From positions 62,001 to 126,000 of the forward strand of contig NZ_RDOJ01000005.1 of NCBI RefSeq assembly GCF_003687725.1: 64,000 bases of DNA, read 5' to 3'. The position numbers and the translations under genes are program-made. Each line of letters starts with the position of its first letter. Position 1 is the first letter of the stretch. The stretch is from Faecalibacter macacae. Lineage in GTDB: Bacteria; Bacteroidota; Bacteroidia; Flavobacteriales; Weeksellaceae. Below are positions 35,019 to 43,150 of the stretch, piece after piece. The notes under the pieces are model-generated. The model was not told where the DNA came from. It was given only the letters and a program-made list of their open reading frames with translations, and searched no databases.

Positions 35019-35783
35019 CTAGCGAATTTTCGCTAAATTCCATAAGTCTTCTAATTGACTAATGGTCATTTCTCCCATTATTAAACCTTTTTCCACTGCT
35101 AATTCCTCTAAAATTTGGAATCTTGAAATAAATTTCTTGTTAGATTTTTCTAAAGCATCTTCTGAATTAATACCAACAAATCTTCCATAATTGATTAATG
35201 AAAATAAAATATCTCCAAATTCCATCTCACGATCGATTGGGTTTTCTTCGTTTTTAAATTCAATAATCTCTTCTTGGATTTTATCAAAGACTTGATCTGT
35301 GTTTTCAAACTCGAAGCCAACTCCTTTTACTTTGTCTTGTATGCGAAATGCTTTTACCATCGCAGGTAGGGAGGTAGGAACACCAGAAAGTACAGATTTA
35401 TTACCTTCTTTTAATTTAAGTTTTTCCCAATTTTGTAAAACTTTTTCTTCGGTATCTGCTTTGGTGTCTCCGTAAATATGAGGATGTCTGTGAATTAATT
35501 TATCACAAATAGAATTCAGAACATCAGCAACGTCAAATTGACTTTTTTCTGATGCTATTTTAGAATAAAAAACTAGGTGAAGAAAAACATCACCTAGTTC
35601 TTTTTTTATTTCATCTGAATCATTTTCGATAATTGCATCCGAAAGTTCGTAGATTTCTTCAATACTTAACGTACGTAGCGTTTCATTGTTTTGTTTACGA
35701 TCCCACGGACACTTTTCACGTAACTCATCCATTATATCCAACAATCTATTGAAGGCTTCTAATTGATCTTTACGTGTATTCAT
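35019..35783 (-). CDS. mazG: Nucleoside triphosphate pyrophosphohydrolase
   Basis: 254 aa with tandem MazG helical domains. The first has CPWDRKQNNETLRTLSIEEI and KKELGDVFLHLVFYS (E-x-x-E/D metal sites); the second has EIIEFKNEENPIDREMEFGD. Hydrolyses (d)NTPs to monophosphate and pyrophosphate, clearing aberrant nucleotides. Starts 8 bases after the stop of the DUF5606 gene, so probably in one transcript with it and def. Confidence 0.93.
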   Translation of the reverse strand: MNTRKDQLEAFNRLLDIMDELREKCPWDRKQNNETLRTLSIEEIYELSDAIIENDSDEIKKELGDVFLHLVFYSKIASEKSQFDVADVLNSICDKLIHRHPHIYGDTKADTEEKVLQNWEKLKLKEGNKSVLSGVPTSLPAMVKAFRIQDKVKGVGFEFENTDQVFDKIQEEIIEFKNEENPIDREMEFGDILFSLINYGRFVGINSEDALEKSNKKFISRFQILEELAVEKGLIMGEMTISQLEDLWNLAKIR

Positions 35784-35791
35784 ATCAAAGA

Positions 35792-36400
35792 TTATTCTTC
35801 AGTTTTTTTCTTTGTAGTTTTTTTAGCAGCAGTTTTTTTCGCTGGTTTTGCTTCAGCTTCAGCTTCAGCTTTTGCTTTTTTAGGCGCAGCTTTTTTAGCT
35901 GGTGCTTTCTTTTTTGGTTTTTCTTCAACTGCAACTTCTTCAGTAGCAACTTCAGTAGCTTGAGCAGCTTCAATTTCAGCTTGTTGAGCAGCGATTGCAG
36001 CTTCAACAGCAGCTAAATCGATGTTTAATAATCCTTTAGATTGTAAAATGTTATACCATTGGAATAACTTTTTTAAATCAGAATCATAAACTCTTGAATC
36101 GTCATATTCAGGTAAAACTTGCTCCATATATGCACGTAATTCAGCTCCAGATAATTTGTGGTCGATAGATGCACCACCGTTTTCTTTTTTGTAAATTCTA
36201 AAGAAAACTTCAGCTAAAGGGTATTCTTGAGAAACACCGTAAATAGCAACGTTGTCTAATAAACTTACGTTGTAGTTAGCAGCGATAGAAACTTTTTTTC
36301 CTTTGTCTAAATCTTCAACTACGAAACCGTTTCTTGTTTGAGAAACTAAACGGTATAAACCTGGTTTTCCTGAAATTGCGATAACTCTTGATAAATCCAT
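35792..36400 (-). CDS. DUF5606 protein with Lys/Ala-rich histone-like tail
   Basis: 202 aa. The N-terminal half (to about 120) is the DUF5606 domain: ISGKPGLYRLVSQTRNGFVV, YNVSLLDNVAIYGV and PLAEVFFRIYKKENGGAS. The C-terminal 75 residues are low complexity, an acidic Ala-Glu stretch then a strongly basic KKAPAKKAAPKKAK / KKTAAKKTTKKKTEE tail like those of bacterial histone H1-like proteins. Nucleic-acid binding is likely from the tail; the domain's role is unknown. Between def (22 bases upstream) and mazG (8 bases downstream). Confidence 0.8.
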   Translation of the reverse strand: MDLSRVIAISGKPGLYRLVSQTRNGFVVEDLDKGKKVSIAANYNVSLLDNVAIYGVSQEYPLAEVFFRIYKKENGGASIDHKLSGAELRAYMEQVLPEYDDSRVYDSDLKKLFQWYNILQSKGLLNIDLAAVEAAIAAQQAEIEAAQATEVATEEVAVEEKPKKKAPAKKAAPKKAKAEAEAEAKPAKKTAAKKTTKKKTEE

Positions 36401-36422
36401 ATTCTAATTTATGTTTAAGGGA

Positions 36423-36998
36423 CTATATAGGGAATTTCATCTTGTAAGATGTTTTCACGTTCCCTTTTGTTATGTTTTTTAATTTATTACTTATTAATTT
36501 CTTTTTGAAGCTCGAAATATAATCAATAAAAAGTTTACCTTCCAAATGATCATATTCGTGTTGAATAACTCGAGCGCGAATATCCGAAAAAGTTTCAGTA
36601 TGTTTTACCCAATTCTCATCGTAATATTCTAAAGTGATAGATGCTGGTCTAGAAACGTCTTCATGTACATGTGGAATACTTAAACATCCTTCAGCAAATT
36701 TCCATTCATCACCTTCTGATTCACTGATTTTTTTTGGATTAATAAAAACTTTCTTAAAAGATTCTAATTCTTTTTCGATGTCTTCATAGTCTTCATCTTC
36801 AGCGAACGGACTACAATCTACAACAAATAATCGAATATCGCGACCAATTTGTGGAGCAGCAATTCCAACTCCATGAGAGTCGTACATTGTCTCAAACATA
36901 TTGTCAATTAACTCGTTTAAGTTCTTGTAATCCTGATTTATATCTTGTGAAACTTTACGAAGCACAGGATCTCCGTAAGCTACAACTGGTAATACCAT
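36423..36998 (-). CDS. def: Peptide deformylase
   Basis: 191 aa; removes the formyl group from nascent N-terminal Met. All three motifs are present: GVGIAAPQIG (about 43-52), EGCLSIP (C105) and QHEYDHLEG (H147, E148, H151), which make the metal site and catalytic Glu. First gene of the def-DUF5606-mazG unit. Confidence 0.95.
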   Translation of the reverse strand: MVLPVVAYGDPVLRKVSQDINQDYKNLNELIDNMFETMYDSHGVGIAAPQIGRDIRLFVVDCSPFAEDEDYEDIEKELESFKKVFINPKKISESEGDEWKFAEGCLSIPHVHEDVSRPASITLEYYDENWVKHTETFSDIRARVIQHEYDHLEGKLFIDYISSFKKKLISNKLKNITKGNVKTSYKMKFPI

Positions 36999-37042
36999 TT
37001 AATTTTATTTTTTATTAAATAATGGGCAAAGATACAATTTTG

Positions 37043-37456
37043 TTATAGTTTATGGGATAAAAATGATTGTAAAATTATTACAGCACTAACTTTATCTACC
37101 ATTCCCTTCTCTTGTCTCTTTTTCTTTTTAAGACCACCTTCAAACATTGCTCTTGATGCCATTTTTGATGTAAACATCTCATTTTCTCGGTGTATTTTAA
37201 TGTTTGGGAATTTTGTCGAGAATTTTTCTATGAATTTTTTTATCTCGATTTCAATATCATTTACTTCACCTGAAAAACGCATAGGAAGTCCTACGACTAA
37301 ATCAGAAACATTTTCTGTAAATAAATATTTTTCAAAGAAATCCAATAATTTACTTGTTTCGATTGTGTCTATAGGAGATGCTATGATTTGTAATTCGTCA
37401 GTTGCTGCAACTCCCGTTCTTTTGCCTCCAAAATCTATTGCTACGATTCTTGCCAT
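37043..37456 (-). CDS. ruvX: Holliday junction resolvase-like RuvX (YqgF)
   Basis: 137 aa RNase H-fold nuclease. AIDFGGKRTGVAATD carries the first catalytic Asp, VVGLPM the second strand, and DKVSAVIILQSFL the last Asp. In E. coli it processes the 5' end of pre-16S rRNA. The -7 element (TAAATTTG) sits only a few bases before the ATG, so the mRNA may be leaderless. Divergent from dapD. Confidence 0.93.
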   Translation of the reverse strand: MARIVAIDFGGKRTGVAATDELQIIASPIDTIETSKLLDFFEKYLFTENVSDLVVGLPMRFSGEVNDIEIEIKKFIEKFSTKFPNIKIHRENEMFTSKMASRAMFEGGLKKKKRQEKGMVDKVSAVIILQSFLSHKL

Positions 37457-37460
37457 TTTG

Positions 37461-37468
37461 CAAATTTA
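37461..37468 (-). promoter_or_regulatory. -7 element of ruvX, next to the start codon
   Basis: TAAATTTG on the minus strand, ending 4 bases before the ATG at 37456, consistent with a leaderless or near-leaderless transcript. Confidence 0.45.
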
Positions 37469-37499
37469 TAAAAAGGTTTATTTAAACGTAGATATATTT

Positions 37500-37507
37500 T
37501 ATATTTG
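37500..37507 (+). promoter_or_regulatory. -7 element of dapD
   Basis: TATATTTG, 19 bases before the dapD ATG; -33 element weak. Confidence 0.55.
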
Positions 37508-37526
37508 TAGTTCATTAGTTGAAGAA

Positions 37527-38342
37527 ATGGAAAATTTAAGAGAAATAATCGAAAAAGCTTGGGATAACCGTGAGTTATTACAAGAAGATACTACACAAGC
37601 AGCTATTCGTGAAGTGATTGAATTAATTGATAATGGTCAATTACGTTGTGCTGAACCAGTTGAAGGTGGATGGCAAGTGAATGAATGGGTGAAGAAAGCT
37701 GTTGTAATGTACTTCCCAATTCAAAAAATGGAAACATTAGAAGCTGGAATTTTCGAATACCACGACAAGATGGAATTAAAACGTAACTACGCAGAAAAAG
37801 GAATTCGTGTTGTTCCTAACGCTGTTGCTCGTTACGGTGCATATATTTCTTCGGGTGTTATTTTAATGCCATCTTATGTTAATATTGGTGCTTACGTAGA
37901 CGAAGGAACAATGGTTGATACTTGGGCTACTGTAGGTTCATGTGCTCAAATTGGTAAAAATGTACACTTGTCAGGAGGTGTAGGTATTGGAGGAGTTTTA
38001 GAGCCATTACAAGCTGCTCCAGTAATTATCGAAGATAATGCATTCTTAGGTTCTCGTTCTATTGTAGTAGAAGGAGTAAGAGTAGGAAAAGAAGCTGTAT
38101 TAGGTGCAAACGTAGTATTAACAGCATCTACAAAAATTATCGATGTTACAGGTGATGAGCCAATTGAAATCAAAGGATACGTTCCAGAACGTTCTGTTGT
38201 GATCCCAGGATCATACACTAAAAAATTCGCAGCAGGAGAATACCAAGTTCCTTGTGCGTTAATTATTGGTAAGCGTAAAGAAAGCACAGATTTAAAAACA
38301 TCATTAAACGATGCTTTACGTGAGCATAATGTTGCAGTTTAA
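37527..38342 (+). CDS. dapD: Tetrahydrodipicolinate N-succinyltransferase
   Basis: 271 aa from the ATG at 37527 (MENLREIIEKAWDNRELL); the frame is open 109 codons further upstream, but that part is antisense to ruvX and lies before the promoter. Succinylates tetrahydrodipicolinate in lysine and meso-diaminopimelate synthesis. Left-handed beta-helix repeats are clear (GVILMPSYVNIGAYVDEG, GSCAQIGKNVHLSGGVGIGG, VIIEDNAFLGSRSIVVEG). Ended by a terminator. Confidence 0.95.
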   Translation: MENLREIIEKAWDNRELLQEDTTQAAIREVIELIDNGQLRCAEPVEGGWQVNEWVKKAVVMYFPIQKMETLEAGIFEYHDKMELKRNYAEKGIRVVPNAVARYGAYISSGVILMPSYVNIGAYVDEGTMVDTWATVGSCAQIGKNVHLSGGVGIGGVLEPLQAAPVIIEDNAFLGSRSIVVEGVRVGKEAVLGANVVLTASTKIIDVTGDEPIEIKGYVPERSVVIPGSYTKKFAAGEYQVPCALIIGKRKESTDLKTSLNDALREHNVAV

Positions 38343-38364
38343 TCTATATTTTTAATATAATTTT

Positions 38365-38397
38365 AAAGGAGTTGATTTTTTTCAACTCCTTTTTTTT
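38365..38397 (+). terminator. Terminator of dapD
   Basis: AAAGGAGTTGA (38365-38375) and TCAACTCCTTT (38382-38392) with a T-rich loop and T run. Confidence 0.88.
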
Positions 38398-38443
38398 ATG
38401 TTATCAATTGAAATAAAATGGATTCTTAGGAAATGATCAAGAG

Positions 38444-38474
38444 TTGTAATTATACCATAAATTCGATACTTTTG
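38444..38474 (+). promoter_or_regulatory. Promoter of the glycosyltransferase family 9 gene
   Basis: TTG (38444-38446), 20-base spacer, TACTTTTG (38467-38474). The roughly 37-base leader contains a hairpin GCCTTT/AAAGGC (38479-38498). Confidence 0.7.
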
Positions 38475-38517
38475 TAAGTGCCTTTTCAAGAAGAAAGGCT
38501 TTCATCTAGCTTACGAA

Positions 38518-39582
38518 ATGAAAAGAATTTTAGTTATCCAACATAAAATGATTGGAGATGTTTTAATAACATCTTTGCTTTGCGAAAACTTAAAGAAAAG
38601 TTATCCAGAAGCAACGATTGATTATTTAGTAAATAGCAATACGTTACCCGTTTTAGAAAATAATCCTTATATAGATAATCTTATAGTTTTTAATGAAAAA
38701 GAACAAAAAGGTTTTCTTAACTTAATTAAGTTTTCTGAAAGCGTAAGCAAAAATAATTATGATGTAATTGTTGATGCATATTCTAAATTACAAAGTTGGG
38801 TAAATGTATTCATGAATAAAGCTCCGGTTAAAATTTCTTATAAAAAACCAGGTAGAGAATTTATTTATACTAATAATATAGAGAAGCACGAAGAAGCAAA
38901 ATCTCATTTAGGGCTATCAATAGAACATCGTTTGGCATTATTACAGCCTTTTGGTATCACAAATCCAATAGCTACTGAACCGAAATTATATTTAACGGAA
39001 CAAGAAATTGAAATAGCTAAACAAACGTTTAAAAATCATAAAGTTGATTCGTCTCGTAAAACAGTAATGATTAGTTTGTTAGGATCAGACGAAACTAAAA
39101 CCTATCCATTAGACCAAATGGCGAAAATGGTAAATCATATTGGCGCAAACTATAACGTTAATATATTATTTAACTATTTCCCAAGTCAAAAAGAGCAAGC
39201 TTTAGTAGTTTATAATCAATTAAATGATATAACGAAATCTAAAGTGTATTTTGATCTTTTAGGTGATGATTTACGTTCTTTTATTGCCATTGCAAATGAA
39301 TGTGACATTATTGTAGGTAATGATGGAGGTGCTATTAACATGTCTAAAGCTGTAGGGAAGAAGTCATTTATTATTTTTTCTCCATGGATTGATAAAAATG
39401 TATGGGCAACTTTTGAAGATGGTATTAATCACGTAAGTGTTCATTTAAAAGATTATCATCCAGAAAAATTTATAGATTTAAATAATCGTAAAATTAAAAA
39501 AGAAGTGAATTCTTTTTACTCGTTATTTGATTTTGAATTATTTAAGATAAAACTAGATGAATTCTTGATAAAACATATATAA
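38518..39582 (+). CDS. Heptosyltransferase-like glycosyltransferase (GT9)
   Basis: 354 aa, GT-B fold. N terminus ILVIQHKMIGDVLITSLLCE is the family's IGD motif; VMISLLGSDETKTYPLDQMA and CDIIVGNDGGAINMSKAVG mark the C-terminal nucleotide-sugar domain. Expected to add a heptose or related sugar to lipopolysaccharide core at the inner membrane. The acceptor and sugar cannot be inferred. Followed 89 bases later by a core-type GT2. Confidence 0.88.
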   Translation: MKRILVIQHKMIGDVLITSLLCENLKKSYPEATIDYLVNSNTLPVLENNPYIDNLIVFNEKEQKGFLNLIKFSESVSKNNYDVIVDAYSKLQSWVNVFMNKAPVKISYKKPGREFIYTNNIEKHEEAKSHLGLSIEHRLALLQPFGITNPIATEPKLYLTEQEIEIAKQTFKNHKVDSSRKTVMISLLGSDETKTYPLDQMAKMVNHIGANYNVNILFNYFPSQKEQALVVYNQLNDITKSKVYFDLLGDDLRSFIAIANECDIIVGNDGGAINMSKAVGKKSFIIFSPWIDKNVWATFEDGINHVSVHLKDYHPEKFIDLNNRKIKKEVNSFYSLFDFELFKIKLDEFLIKHI

Positions 39583-39634
39583 TAAATAGTTACATTTTCT
39601 GTTTAATAACTAACAATACGTATGTTAAATATTA

Positions 39635-39642
39635 TATATTTG
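39635..39642 (+). promoter_or_regulatory. -7 element upstream of the GT2 gene
   Basis: TATATTTG, 29 bases before the ATG at 39672; no clear -33. Confidence 0.5.
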
Positions 39643-39671
39643 AGATACATTAAAGAACAAAACCAATCTAA

Positions 39672-40454
39672 ATGCAAAAAATCTCAGCTCTACTGATTAC
39701 ATATAACGAAGAGAAAAATATCAAGCGTTTTTTAGAAGATGCTGATTACGCTGATGAGATTATTGTCGTAGACTCATACAGTTTGGACCGAACTGTAGAA
39801 ATAGCCAAAACTTTTCCGAAGGTTAAATTATTTCAAAGAGTATTTACAAATTTTTCGGATCAAAAGAACTTTGCAATTCATCAAGCTTCTAACGAGTGGA
39901 TTACATTTTTTGATGCTGATGAACATATTCCAGAAAATTTAAAAGAAGAAATTTTAAAGACTGTAGAAAGCAATACTTCTGCTGATGCTTATTACGTATA
40001 TCGCAAGTTTTATTTTAAAAATAAATTATTAAATTATTCTGGAATGCAGAATGATAAAGCTATACGTCTATTTAAAAAATCTAAAAATAGATATAAAAAT
40101 AATCGTTTAGTACACGAATTAATTCAATGTGATGGATTAGTTTCTAAACTAAAAAACCGATTAGATCACTATACATATTCTTCATCTGAAGATTACAGAA
40201 AAAAATTAACTTCATATTCAAGACTTAGAGCTCAGGAATTACGAATGAAAAATTTAAAACCTAATTTTTTTCATTTTCAAATAAAACCAGCTTATAGATT
40301 TATTAATCACTATATTATCAGATTAGGATTTTTAGACGGAAAAGAAGGTTATGTTATTTCACGTTTACATGCAGAATCTGTTAAAAAAAGATATGTATTT
40401 TTGAACGAAATTTACGAAGCTCAAGCTTCACAACTAATTAATAAAAACGCATAA
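39672..40454 (+). CDS. Glycosyltransferase family 2, LPS-core type (WaaE/KdtX-like)
   Basis: 260 aa. GT-A fold with ALLITYNEEKNIKRFL at the N terminus, VVDSYSLDRTVEIA, ITFFDADEHI (DxD-type metal site) and a C-terminal membrane-associated basic region. This layout matches LPS core beta-glucosyltransferases. Acts on the cytoplasmic face. Followed by fabD after 12 bases, so lipid-chain and sugar genes share a transcript. Confidence 0.88.
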   Translation: MQKISALLITYNEEKNIKRFLEDADYADEIIVVDSYSLDRTVEIAKTFPKVKLFQRVFTNFSDQKNFAIHQASNEWITFFDADEHIPENLKEEILKTVESNTSADAYYVYRKFYFKNKLLNYSGMQNDKAIRLFKKSKNRYKNNRLVHELIQCDGLVSKLKNRLDHYTYSSSEDYRKKLTSYSRLRAQELRMKNLKPNFFHFQIKPAYRFINHYIIRLGFLDGKEGYVISRLHAESVKKRYVFLNEIYEAQASQLINKNA

Positions 40455-40466
40455 AACATTATTATA

Positions 40467-41345
40467 ATGAAAGCATATGTTTTTCCAGGTCAAGGAGCTC
40501 AATTCACAGGAATGGGGAAAGATCTTTATGACAACTCAGCAGTAGCAAAAGAATTATTTGAAAAAGCAAACGAAGTTTTAGGATTTGATATTACTAAAAT
40601 TATGTTTGAAGGATCTGCTGAAGATTTAAAACAAACAAAAGTAACGCAACCAGCTGTATTTTTACATTCAGTTATTTTAGCTAAAACTTTACAAGATTTT
40701 AAACCAGAAATGGTTGCTGGTCACTCTTTAGGAGAGATTTCTGCATTAGTTGCATCAGAAGTTTTAGATTTCGAAGCAGGATTAAAATTAGTTTACAAAA
40801 GAGCATTAGCGATGCAAGATGCTTGTGAAGCAAATCCATCAACAATGGCTGCTATCTTAGGATTAGAAGACGAAGTGGTAGAAAATGCTTGTGGAGAGAT
40901 TGAAGGTGTTGTTGTTGCAGCAAACTACAACTGTCCAGGTCAATTAGTGATTTCTGGAGAAGTTGAAGCTGTAAATGCAGCATGTGAAAAATTAAAAGAA
41001 TTAGGAGCGAAACGTGCTTTAGTTTTACCAGTTGGTGGAGCTTTTCACTCGCCTTTAATGAAACCAGCAGAGGAAGAATTGGCAAAAGCAATTGAAGAAA
41101 CAACTTTTAATACTCCAATTTGTCCAGTTTACCAAAACGTAACGACAACTGCTGTTACAGAACCAGCTGAAATTAAAAAGAATTTAATCGCACAGTTAAC
41201 TGCGCCTGTAAAATGGACGCAATCTGTACAAAATATGATTGCTGACGGAGCAACAGAATTTATCGAGGTTGGTCCTGGTAACACATTACAAGGATTAGTA
41301 AAAAAGGTAAGTCGTGAAGTTGCGACTTCTTCAGCACAAATCTAA
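40467..41345 (+). CDS. fabD: Malonyl-CoA:ACP transacylase
   Basis: 292 aa. Loads malonyl onto ACP for fatty acid synthesis. Catalytic Ser S87 in GHSLGE, His H194 in GAFHSPLM, and the oxyanion loop PGQGAQ at residues 7-12. The length is normal. Embedded between an LPS glycosyltransferase and a GHMP kinase. Confidence 0.95.
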   Translation: MKAYVFPGQGAQFTGMGKDLYDNSAVAKELFEKANEVLGFDITKIMFEGSAEDLKQTKVTQPAVFLHSVILAKTLQDFKPEMVAGHSLGEISALVASEVLDFEAGLKLVYKRALAMQDACEANPSTMAAILGLEDEVVENACGEIEGVVVAANYNCPGQLVISGEVEAVNAACEKLKELGAKRALVLPVGGAFHSPLMKPAEEELAKAIEETTFNTPICPVYQNVTTTAVTEPAEIKKNLIAQLTAPVKWTQSVQNMIADGATEFIEVGPGNTLQGLVKKVSREVATSSAQI

Positions 41346-41348
41346 AAA

Positions 41349-42257
41349 ATGAAAACATTCCGTTCCAATGGAAAATTATTCCTTATCGGGGAATATATTG
41401 TAATGGATGGAGCGAAAGCATTTGCATTGCCCACTAAGTTTGGGCAATGTTTATTTGTAGAAGATTCATCCGAAAAATCAAACCAAATCATTTGGAGTGC
41501 TTATAAAGCTGACGATTCTTTATGGTTTGAAGTTCAATTTCAATTAGATTCGTTAGAGATTTTATCGACAACTAATCAGAAATTGGCAAACTCACTTCAA
41601 AATATTTTGATTCAAGCCAAATCATTAAATCCTGATTTTTTCAATTCTAATAATTTTTATACTTGTAAAACGAAGTTAGAATATCCGCAAGAATGGGGTT
41701 TAGGAAGTAGTTCGACTTTAATTGATTTGATTAGCCAATGGATTGAAATTAATCCGTTTGAATTAAATCAATTAACGTTCAATACAAGCGGTTATGATAT
41801 TGCTTGTGCGCATCACAATAAACCAATTTTATACACGAATCAACCACAAATTGAGGTGGAAGAATTGGATTTGAATTGGGATTTTAAAGACAAATTATTT
41901 TTTGTTTATCTGAATCAAAAACAAGATACGCAAGCAGTTGTTGGAAATCATTATAAAAACAAACCGAAAGATTGGGGTTTGATTAATGATTTATCAGAAT
42001 TGGTTTTAGATGCAACTAAAGTTGATAATTTAACTGATTTAGAATCTATTTTAGATGAATACCAGGATAGATTAGAAGCATTTATGCAGATACCACAACC
42101 TAAAGAATTATATTTTTCGGATTACGAAGGAAGTATAAAAAGTCTTGGTGCTTGGGGTGGAGATTTTGTTTTAGTGACTTATAGAGAAGGAATGGAAACG
42201 TATTTTAAAGCAAAAGGTTACGATACGATTATTCCATTTACTGAAATAATATTATAA
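41349..42257 (+). CDS. GYDIA-type GHMP kinase
   Basis: 302 aa. GHMP fold with N-terminal LFLIGEYIVMDG, ATP loop WGLGSSSTLIDL, the family-naming SGYDIACA and a C-terminal GAWGGDFVLVTY loop. Bacteroidetes-specific subgroup related to mevalonate kinase; the substrate is unproven and could belong to isoprenoid synthesis. Starts 3 bases after fabD. Confidence 0.9.
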   Translation: MKTFRSNGKLFLIGEYIVMDGAKAFALPTKFGQCLFVEDSSEKSNQIIWSAYKADDSLWFEVQFQLDSLEILSTTNQKLANSLQNILIQAKSLNPDFFNSNNFYTCKTKLEYPQEWGLGSSSTLIDLISQWIEINPFELNQLTFNTSGYDIACAHHNKPILYTNQPQIEVEELDLNWDFKDKLFFVYLNQKQDTQAVVGNHYKNKPKDWGLINDLSELVLDATKVDNLTDLESILDEYQDRLEAFMQIPQPKELYFSDYEGSIKSLGAWGGDFVLVTYREGMETYFKAKGYDTIIPFTEIIL

Positions 42258-42260
42258 AAG

Positions 42261-42290
42261 AAAAGCACTTCATTCGAAGTGCTTTTTTAA
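42261..42290. terminator. Bidirectional terminator
   Basis: AAAAGCACTTC (42261-42271) and GAAGTGCTTTT (42276-42286) with ATTC loop, between convergent genes. Confidence 0.88.
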
Positions 42291-43070
42291 TTATTTTTTA
42301 CCAATTAAGGTTTTTAATTTCTTTTTACGAGTTTGTTTTTGATGAAATTTAAACTGAAATTCTTCTGTCTTATTCCACATTGCCTCTACAACTTCTTGCT
42401 CTGGTTTATTAATTAATTTAGCGTATTCTTTCGCCATAATTTCTACCATTTCTTTGTGTGGTGTTAAGCGAGAGAAATTCTTCATTCTAGTTTCAAAGTC
42501 CATCGAATCGTGGAAATTCATTCGATTCAAATCAACTAAATAAAAATCATATTTATTATTATCAACCTGTTTGATTAATGTATTTCCTGGCGAATGATCT
42601 AAAAACTCGATTCCAGCTTCATGTAATTGATAAGTAAAATGTGTAAATTGTTTTAAAATTTCCGTACGATTTGGCCAATTCGCATCATGTACCATTTCAC
42701 GATACGTTAAATCAGCATCAACCATTTCACATAAATAATAACTTTTCAAAAATTGTAAAGCCGTCTTTTCTTCAATATATCCAATAGGATAAGGCGTTAA
42801 AAATCCTAAATCAATCAGTTTTTTTGCATAATCATACGAACGTTGTGCTTTAGATTCTCTCAAAAAACGGTATACATATTTGTTAACGATATTTGGAATC
42901 TTAAAAGATTTTATCGTTGCAATTTTATTGTTTGCTAATGTTACTTTTTTAATTGAATTACGATCACCTTTGGCTACATAATCGTTGATAGAATCATATC
43001 CATCAATGATTTGTTTTACTTCTTGTGAAGTTGTATTATAATTAGGATTTATGACGATGTTTTGACTCAT
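42291..43070 (-). CDS. InaA/Kdo-kinase-like LPS kinase
   Basis: 259 aa of protein-kinase-like fold. Lys in TIKSFKIPNIV, catalytic-loop segment FLDHSPGNTLI and the magnesium segment YLVDLNRMNF correspond to the HxxxxN and DFG positions. In relatives it phosphorylates Kdo or heptose of LPS. Fits with the glycosyltransferases around it. The basic C terminus (KQTRKKKLKTLIGKK) suggests membrane contact. Confidence 0.82.
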   Translation of the reverse strand: MSQNIVINPNYNTTSQEVKQIIDGYDSINDYVAKGDRNSIKKVTLANNKIATIKSFKIPNIVNKYVYRFLRESKAQRSYDYAKKLIDLGFLTPYPIGYIEEKTALQFLKSYYLCEMVDADLTYREMVHDANWPNRTEILKQFTHFTYQLHEAGIEFLDHSPGNTLIKQVDNNKYDFYLVDLNRMNFHDSMDFETRMKNFSRLTPHKEMVEIMAKEYAKLINKPEQEVVEAMWNKTEEFQFKFHQKQTRKKKLKTLIGKK

Positions 43071-43084
43071 TCTTTACAAATTTC

Positions 43085-43109
43085 AAAGAGAAAAAATATA
43101 ATTCTCTTT
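43085..43109. promoter_or_regulatory. Inverted repeat between divergent LPS genes
   Basis: AAAGAGAA (43085-43092) and TTCTCTTT (43102-43109), 9-base spacer, in the divergent promoter region of the kinase-like gene and the GT2 gene. It might be an operator; the sequence is simple, so chance is not excluded. Confidence 0.3.
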
Positions 43110-43150
43110 TTCTATTTTACAATGCCAAAGATATGTTTATTTTTGTTGAT

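Noticed and set aside
35763-36016. Alternative frames opposite the DUF5606 tail
   Set aside because: Low-complexity Lys/Ala codons create long open frames on both strands; they have no start context or conserved features.
37200-37526. 109-codon N-terminal extension of dapD
   Set aside because: Lies before the dapD -7 element and is antisense to ruvX; the normal DapD N terminus begins at 37527.
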